Below, one piece after another: positions 32,182 to 39,362 of a stretch of 39,362 nt of DNA. Location of the stretch: the NCBI RefSeq assembly GCF_024509035.1, contig NZ_JANINT010000117.1, positions 1-39,362 of the forward strand, written 5' to 3'. Below the pieces are notes generated by a model. It worked only from the letters and a program-made list of their open reading frames with translations, made no database searches and had not been told where the DNA came from. Position 1 is the stretch's first letter. Each line of letters begins with the position of its first letter. This DNA comes from Nocardioides sp. GTDB lineage: Bacteria > Actinomycetota > Actinomycetes > Propionibacteriales > Nocardioidaceae. The position numbers were made by a program, and so were the translations under genes.

Positions 32182-33522
32182 GTGGTCAGACCCCGCCGAA
32201 CCCTGGTCTCGCTCGCCTGTGCCGTCCTCGTCGCGCTCGGCGCCGGCTGCAGCACGAGTGATCCCTCCCCTCAGGGGGGTGGCATCACCCCCAGCGCCGA
32301 GGCGACCACGCTCACGCCCTCCGTGAGCCCCACGGATCCCGTGCAGCCACCGCCGCCACGGGGCCAGCGGATCCGGAGCACGTTCTTCGGCATGCACGAC
32401 GGTCTCGTGAGCCAGGGGCGCGCGCCGGACGCCCCGATCGGCGCCCTGCGCCTCTGGGACTCCGGGACGAGCTGGCGCGACCTCGAGACCAGACCGGGTG
32501 GGTTCACGTGGACGACGCTGGACACGGCCGTCGCCACGGTCGAGCGGATGCGCGCCCGGCCGCTTCTGGTGCTCGGCCAGACCCCGACCTTCCACGCCTC
32601 GAAGCCCCGGGAGGAGGCGCCGTACGGCGCCGGCGCGGCCTCGATGCCCGATCTCGGCGCCTGGCGTCGCTATGTCACCGCCGTGGCGCAGCGCTACGGG
32701 GACCGGATCGACTACCAGATCTGGAACGAGGCGAACGTCGTCCAGTACTGGACCGGCACGCCCCGGCAGATGGCGCAGCTGACCCTGACGGCGTCGAAGG
32801 CGATCCGCAAGGTCGTCCCGAAGGCGACGATCGTGGCTCCGGCGTTCCCGTTGCGGCTCGAGAGCCAGCAGGCCTGGTTCGCGGACTTCTGGTCGCTGCA
32901 GTCGACCCGCGTCGACCTGGCCGGCGCCGTCGACGCCGCGTCCGTGCAGCTCTATCCGTCCGCGGAGGGCCTCCCGGAGGACCAGGCGACGCTGCTCGAC
33001 ATCGCCCGAGAGGTGCTGGCCGAGAACGGGATCGACCTCCCGGTGTGGAACACCGAGATCAACTTCGGGCTCCAGGGCGGGCCCGAGCCGCCGGCGATCC
33101 CCGCCGAGCTCCAGCGAGCGTTCCTGATGCGCACCTACCTGCTCGACGCCGGTCTCGGTCTGCCGCGGGTCTATTGGTACAGCTGGAACATCGGACGGAT
33201 CGCCAACACCTACCTGACCGAGGAGGACCTCACCACCGAGACCCTGGCCGGGAAGTCGTTCGACGTCGTCCGCGACTGGCTCGAGGGCACCCGCGTTGAG
33301 GGCTGCACCCTCGGGGACCGGGAGCCCGGCGTCTGGGAGTGCGTGGCGCGCGGCGAGGGCGAGGTCCGGACGTTCTGGTGGAAGCCCCGGGGCCCCGCCG
33401 TGCGGGTGACCTCCCCGGACGCGACGTCGTGGAGCGATGCCGGCGGAGCGGTCACGCGCTGCCGGGAGTCGTGCCGGGTCCCGGTCGGGGCAACACCGGT
33501 GATGGTCGTTCGCCCCGGCTGA
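32182..33522 (+). CDS. Clan GH-A glycoside hydrolase, copy 3, predicted lipoprotein
   Basis: Protein of 446 aa. The N-terminus has a lipoprotein signal with lipobox LGAGC (Cys about 23), then a Ser/Thr/Pro-rich linker of about 35 residues, so this copy is tethered to the membrane while copies 1 and 2 are released. The barrel keeps FFGMHDGLV, LRLWDSGTSWRDLE, YQIWNEANV (Glu kept, Pro changed to Ala), WNTEINFG and VYWYSWNIGR, with the C-terminal Cys-bearing beta domain. GTG 32182 follows GGGAGAACGCC. It is the most divergent copy and may differ in substrate or act at the cell surface. It ends 6 bp from the convergent RmlC-RmlD gene. Confidence 0.9.
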   Translation: MVRPRRTLVSLACAVLVALGAGCSTSDPSPQGGGITPSAEATTLTPSVSPTDPVQPPPPRGQRIRSTFFGMHDGLVSQGRAPDAPIGALRLWDSGTSWRDLETRPGGFTWTTLDTAVATVERMRARPLLVLGQTPTFHASKPREEAPYGAGAASMPDLGAWRRYVTAVAQRYGDRIDYQIWNEANVVQYWTGTPRQMAQLTLTASKAIRKVVPKATIVAPAFPLRLESQQAWFADFWSLQSTRVDLAGAVDAASVQLYPSAEGLPEDQATLLDIAREVLAENGIDLPVWNTEINFGLQGGPEPPAIPAELQRAFLMRTYLLDAGLGLPRVYWYSWNIGRIANTYLTEEDLTTETLAGKSFDVVRDWLEGTRVEGCTLGDREPGVWECVARGEGEVRTFWWKPRGPAVRVTSPDATSWSDAGGAVTRCRESCRVPVGATPVMVVRPG

Positions 33523-33528
33523 CAGGGC

Positions 33529-34943
33529 TCAGCTCGCCGGCTCGCTCTGGCAGTAGCGGACGAGTGCCGCGCGAGCGTCCTCCGAGACGAATCCGGTGCG
33601 CGCCAGCTTGTCCAGGCTCAGGACGCTGCGCGCCGGTCGCGGGGCCAGGGCCTTGCCGGCTGCGTACTCCTCGGTGCTGACCGGCGTCACGTCGCCGGGA
33701 TCACGGCCCGTCAACGCGAAGACCTCGCGGGCCAGGTCCGCCCACGACGTCGGGGGGCCGTCGTTGGTGACGTTGTAGGTGCCGTACGCCGCGCCGCTCT
33801 CCACCAGGTGCCGGGTGGCGCGGGACAGCTCGCCGGTGAACGTCAGCCGTCCCACCTGGTCGTCCACGACCGACGGCGAGATCCCGCGCTCCGCGAGCGA
33901 CTGCATCGTCCGGACGAAGTTGCGGCCCTCGCCGATGACCCAGGAGGTCCGGAGCAGGTAGTGACGGGGCGCGGTGCTGACGGCGAGGTCGCCCGCTGCC
34001 TTCGACTGGCCGTAAACCCCGAGCGGCGAGAACGGCTCGTCCTCGACATGGGTGTCCTCGGTCCCGTCGAACACGTAGTCGGTGGAGTAGTGCACCAGGG
34101 TGAACCCGTGCTCCTGGGCGAGCCGCGCGAGCACGGCCGGTGCCTGGGCGTTGGCGGCCCAGCACGCGGGGCGGCCCGCGGTGGTCTCCGCGTCGTCGAC
34201 GGCGGTGTAGGCGGCGGCGTTGAGGACGAGGTCGTACTCGTGCCACGGCCACGCCCCGACCGCCGTCGGGTCGGTGAGGTCGAGGACGGGATCGGTGCCG
34301 ACGAGATCGACGCGGTCGGCCTCGGGGAAGTCGAGCGCGAGCGCCCGGCCGAGCTGGCCGTTCGAGCCGATGATCAGGGTGCGACGCGGCTCCATCGGGA
34401 CCACGTCGGCCAGCAGCGGATTGCGCTGGTCCTTCTCGGAGATGTCGGCGTCGTCGAGGGCGATCGGCCACGGGACCGCGACAGCGGGATCCCCGAGGTG
34501 GACCGCGGGATAGGAGACGCCCGCTCGCCAGTGGTCGTTGACCAGGTAGCTGTAGCTGGTGCCGTCCTCGAGCGCCTGGTAGGAGTTGCCGACCCCCCGG
34601 GGCACGAACACCGTCACGGACGGGTCCACCTCGATGTGGAAGGTGGTCCCGAACGAGTCCCCACGGCGCAGGTCGACCCACGCCGCGAAGACACGGCCCG
34701 TGGTCACCGAGACGAGCTTGTCCCACGGCTCGGCGTGGATGCCGCGGGTGGCGCCACGGCGGGCGTTGTAGGAGACGTTGTTCTGGACCGGGCCGAAGTC
34801 GGGCAGCCCGAGGGCCACCATCTTCTCCCGTTGCCAGTTCTCCTTGAACCAACCCCGATCGTCCTCGTGCACGGGCAGCCGCAGGACCAGCAGGCCCGGG
34901 ATCGGTGTCGTCTCGACGCTCAGTTCCTTCACCGCGGGCTCCA

Positions 34944-34944
<1 letters not shown>
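33529..34944 (-). CDS. Fusion of dTDP-4-dehydrorhamnose 3,5-epimerase (RmlC) and reductase (RmlD)
   Basis: Protein of 471 aa. Residues 1-185 are an RmlC-like cupin: DDRGWFKENWQREKM, the His-bearing RGIHAEPWDKLVSV and FVPRGVGNSYQALED. Residues 188-471 are RmlD: RTLIIGSNGQLGRALALDF, NAAAYTAVDDAE, HYSTDYVFDGTE and VYGQSKAAGDLA (Tyr-xxx-Lys). They carry out the last two steps of dTDP-L-rhamnose synthesis, normally two proteins; RmlC-RmlD fusions are known in actinobacteria. ATG 34944 overlaps the rmlB stop by 1 nt (TGATG) and has AAGGGAC upstream; the ORF-track start (35022) lies inside rmlB. Last gene of the GT-rmlB-rmlCD operon. Confidence 0.92.
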
Positions 34945-37111
<2,167 letters not shown>

Positions 37112-37143
37112 GCTTCCTTTCGGGTGTGGTGGGACGTCGGTTC

Positions 37144-37149
37144 ATCCTA
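37144..37149 (-). promoter_or_regulatory. -10 box (TAGGAT) for the GT-rmlB-rmlCD operon
   Basis: TAGGAT on the minus strand lies 32 nt before ATG 37111, leaving a leader that carries GAAAGGAAGC. No clear -35 at 16-18 nt. Confidence 0.5.
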
Positions 37150-37209
37150 GGCGTGGCAGTTTGGCCATCCCTCAACCTGGGAGCCGACCGCAGTGGTCAT
37201 CTCCCTCCG

Positions 37210-37215
37210 TACGAT
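37210..37215 (+). promoter_or_regulatory. -10 box (TACGAT) of a leaderless promoter for rmlA
   Basis: TACGAT, 7 nt, then ATG 37223, with no Shine-Dalgarno before that ATG. The box overlaps the alternative ATG at 37214, which argues that 37223 is the real start. Confidence 0.55.
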
Positions 37216-37222
37216 GGCTCCC

Positions 37223-38086
37223 ATGCGCGGCATCATCCTGGCAGGCGGCACGGGTTCGCGGCTCCACCCGATCACGCACGCCGTGAGCAAGCAGCTCATG
37301 CCGGTCTACGACAAGCCGATGATCTACTACCCGCTCTCGACGCTGATGCTGGCAGGGATCCGTGAGGTGCTGGTCATCACCACGCCCCACGAGGCCGAGC
37401 AGTTCCGTCGCCTGCTGGGCGACGGCAGCCAGTTCGGCATCGAGATCACCTGGGCGGTGCAGGCCAGCCCGGACGGGCTCGCGCAGGCCTTCCTCATCGG
37501 CGCCGACCACGTCGCCGGTGGACCGTCGGCCCTGGTGCTGGGCGACAACCTCTTCTACGGCGCGGGTCTCGGCAACCAGTTGCACCGGTTCCAATCTCTG
37601 ACGGGGGCAGCCGTCTTCGGCTACCGCGTCGCGGACCCGACGGCGTACGGCGTCGTCGAGTTCGACGCCGACGGCCGCGCGCTGTCGTTGGAGGAGAAGC
37701 CCGAGAAGCCCAGGAGCAGCTACGCCGTCCCCGGTCTGTACTTCTACGACGAGACCGTCGTCGAGCGCGCTGCCTCGCTGAAGCCCTCCGCGCGCGGCGA
37801 GCTCGAGATCACCGACCTCAACCGGCTCTACCTCGAGGCGGGGGAGCTGCACGTCGAGGTGCTGCCCCGCGGTTCGGCATGGCTCGACACCGGCACGTTC
37901 GACGAGCTGAACGAGGCCAGCAACTACGTCCGGGCGATCGAACGCCGCCAGGGGACCAAGATCGGTGCCCCCGAGGAGGCCGCCTGGCGGATGGGCTTCA
38001 TCAGCGACGAGGAGCTGGCGGCACTGGCGGCGCCGCTGCTGAAGAGCGGCTACGGCCGCTACCTCCTGGACCTCCTCGACGAGTGA
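37223..38086 (+). CDS. rmlA: Glucose-1-phosphate thymidylyltransferase
   Basis: Protein of 287 aa from ATG 37223, the usual RmlA length. The opening [20 protein letters not shown] with [20 protein letters not shown] is the nucleotidyltransferase signature; then [10 protein letters not shown] (metal-binding Asp), the sugar-site segment [29 protein letters not shown] and [14 protein letters not shown]. It makes dTDP-glucose from glucose-1-phosphate and dTTP, the first step of dTDP-rhamnose synthesis. It stands apart from the other rml genes, divergent from their operon, with a leaderless promoter. Its stop is 1 bp from the stop of the convergent Gmd-like gene. Confidence 0.96.
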   Translation: MRGIILAGGTGSRLHPITHAVSKQLMPVYDKPMIYYPLSTLMLAGIREVLVITTPHEAEQFRRLLGDGSQFGIEITWAVQASPDGLAQAFLIGADHVAGGPSALVLGDNLFYGAGLGNQLHRFQSLTGAAVFGYRVADPTAYGVVEFDADGRALSLEEKPEKPRSSYAVPGLYFYDETVVERAASLKPSARGELEITDLNRLYLEAGELHVEVLPRGSAWLDTGTFDELNEASNYVRAIERRQGTKIGAPEEAAWRMGFISDEELAALAAPLLKSGYGRYLLDLLDE

Positions 38087-38087
38087 G

Positions 38088-39038
38088 TCAGCCCGAGGCG
38101 GCGAGGTCGGCAGCGACCATCTGGGCCACGACCTCGGCGAACCCGAGCGTCGGCGCCCAGCCCAGCTCGCTGCGAGCCTTCGAGGAGTCGCCGACCAGCT
38201 CGGACGCGTCCGCCGGACGGACCAGCTCCGGGTCCACGAACACCCACGGCTCCCAGTCGGTGATGCCTACCTGCTCGAACGCGGCGGCGACGAAGTCCCG
38301 CACCGAGTGAGCGGTGCCGGTGGCGATCACGTAGTCATCGGGTGACGCGGCGCGCGCCGCGCGCACCAGTGCGTCGACGTAGTCGGGCGCCCAGCCCCAG
38401 TCGCGACGGGCATCGAGGTTGCCGAGAGTCAGGCGGGTCGCCCGGCCCTGGGCGATCGCGGCCACCGTCGAGGTGATCTTGCGGGAGACGAAGTGCGTCG
38501 GCCGGCGCGGCGACTCGTGGTTGTAGAGGATGAGGCTCACCGCATGGAGGCCCCGGCGCCGATAGACGTCGACGAGCAGGTGGGCGTACGCCTTGGCCGC
38601 GCCGTACGGGTTCACCGGACGCACGGGCGTCGTCTCGTCCTGGGGGCTGTGGTCGGGCTGCCCGAAGATCTCCGCGCTCGAGGCCTGGACGAACCGCACC
38701 TGCCGGCTGTGCTTGTCCTGTGCCGCCAGCGCGGCGTCGAGCAGCGCGGCGGCGGCCAGGCCGTTCACCCGACCGGTCAGCACGGGCTCGCTCCACGATC
38801 GCGCGACCGAGCTCACCGCCGCGAGGTTGTAGACCTCGTCGGGGGCCAGGTCGAGGAGCAGGCGGCGTACGTCGCCGGTGTCGGTCACGTCCCCGACGTG
38901 GAGGTGCACCCCGGGCAGGTCCGGCAGCGGCTCGAGGTCGTGGGCGAGCGCATGCACCTCGACGCCGTCGGCGAGCAGACGCTCGACGAGATAGCTGCCG
39001 TCCTGGCCGTTGACCCCGGTGACGAACGCCCGGGTCAT
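38088..39038 (-). CDS. Gmd-like GDP-sugar dehydratase/epimerase (divergent copy)
   Basis: Protein of 316 aa. NADP-binding start RAFVTGVNGQDGSYLVERLL, then VYNLAAVSSVARSW, the catalytic FVQASSAEIFGQ, PYGAAKAYAHLLV (Tyr-xxx-Lys), YNHESPRRPTHFVSRKIT and LGNLDARRDWGWAPDYVDAL, which are GDP-mannose 4,6-dehydratase hallmarks. It differs from canonical Gmd in the stretch after the glycine-rich loop (HALAHDLEPLPDLPG) and is about 10-30 residues shorter, so it could act on the Gmd product (for example as a 4-reductase) rather than repeat the same step. ATG 39038 lies 1 bp after the stop of a second Gmd gene, so the two are one operon. Confidence 0.87.
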   Translation of the reverse strand: MTRAFVTGVNGQDGSYLVERLLADGVEVHALAHDLEPLPDLPGVHLHVGDVTDTGDVRRLLLDLAPDEVYNLAAVSSVARSWSEPVLTGRVNGLAAAALLDAALAAQDKHSRQVRFVQASSAEIFGQPDHSPQDETTPVRPVNPYGAAKAYAHLLVDVYRRRGLHAVSLILYNHESPRRPTHFVSRKITSTVAAIAQGRATRLTLGNLDARRDWGWAPDYVDALVRAARAASPDDYVIATGTAHSVRDFVAAAFEQVGITDWEPWVFVDPELVRPADASELVGDSSKARSELGWAPTLGFAEVVAQMVAADLAASG

Positions 39039-39039
39039 C

Positions 39040-39362
<323 letters not shown>

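Overview
The window looks like a chromosomal segment of a high-GC actinobacterium. Evidence is the strong G/C bias at third codon positions, frequent GTG starts, genes joined by ATGA/GTGA/TGATG overlaps, and several promoters placed 6-8 nt before a start codon (leaderless transcripts). The left edge (XRE regulator, HbhA-like protein, DUF2516 membrane protein) has the gene order known from Mycobacterium Rv0474-Rv0476. A member of the Nocardioidaceae is my best guess for the host, but that is inference, not a search result.

Layout. (1) 1-1675: conserved housekeeping block. (2) 1776-3768: stand-alone phosphomannose-isomerase-type cupin and a secreted matrixin-like metalloprotease. (3) 3776-7336: divergent pair of a Wzz/BY-kinase chain-length regulator and a CapD/FlaA1-type membrane nucleotide-sugar dehydratase, which opens a large surface-glycan locus. 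(4) 7404-11298: four minus-strand genes in one operon (bifunctional methyltransferase, GT2, CmcI-like protein, sulfotransferase). (5) 11299-16066: mosaic stretch with an Stf0-type sulfotransferase, a GT61 gene, a low-GC acetyltransferase-methyltransferase fusion, gene debris and long non-coding gaps. (6) 16067-27082: one apparent eight-gene minus-strand operon running MoxR ATPase - DUF58 - DUF4129-like protein - ABC permease - ABC ATPase - sulfotransferase with coiled coil - WbsX/GT4/GT2 giant - methyltransferase. (7) 27175-29388: divergent RgpF-WbsX fusion. (8) 29527-33522: three tandem paralogous secreted clan GH-A glycoside hydrolases, the third a lipoprotein. (9) 33529-38086: dTDP-rhamnose genes (RmlC-RmlD fusion, rmlB, rmlA) with a DUF1972 rhamnosyltransferase. 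(10) 38088-39362: two tandem Gmd-type GDP-sugar dehydratase genes, the second cut by the window end.

How the genes fit together (inference). dTDP-L-rhamnose and GDP-6-deoxysugars are made by Rml and Gmd enzymes. GT2, GT4, GT61, DUF1972, RgpF and WbsX enzymes assemble a glycan. Three unrelated sulfotransferases, several methyltransferases and one acetyltransferase decorate it. A two-component ABC exporter and/or the Wzz-kinase system moves it and sets its length, and the secreted hydrolases trim it. The most unusual points are the joining of a MoxR-DUF58-DUF4129 module (with the transglutaminase core missing) to the glycan exporter by 4-nt overlaps, the WbsX-GT4-GT2 and RgpF-WbsX fusions, the hydrolase triplet, and a repeated leaderless promoter layout. 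No rRNA, tRNA, CRISPR array, transposase or integrase was recognised.
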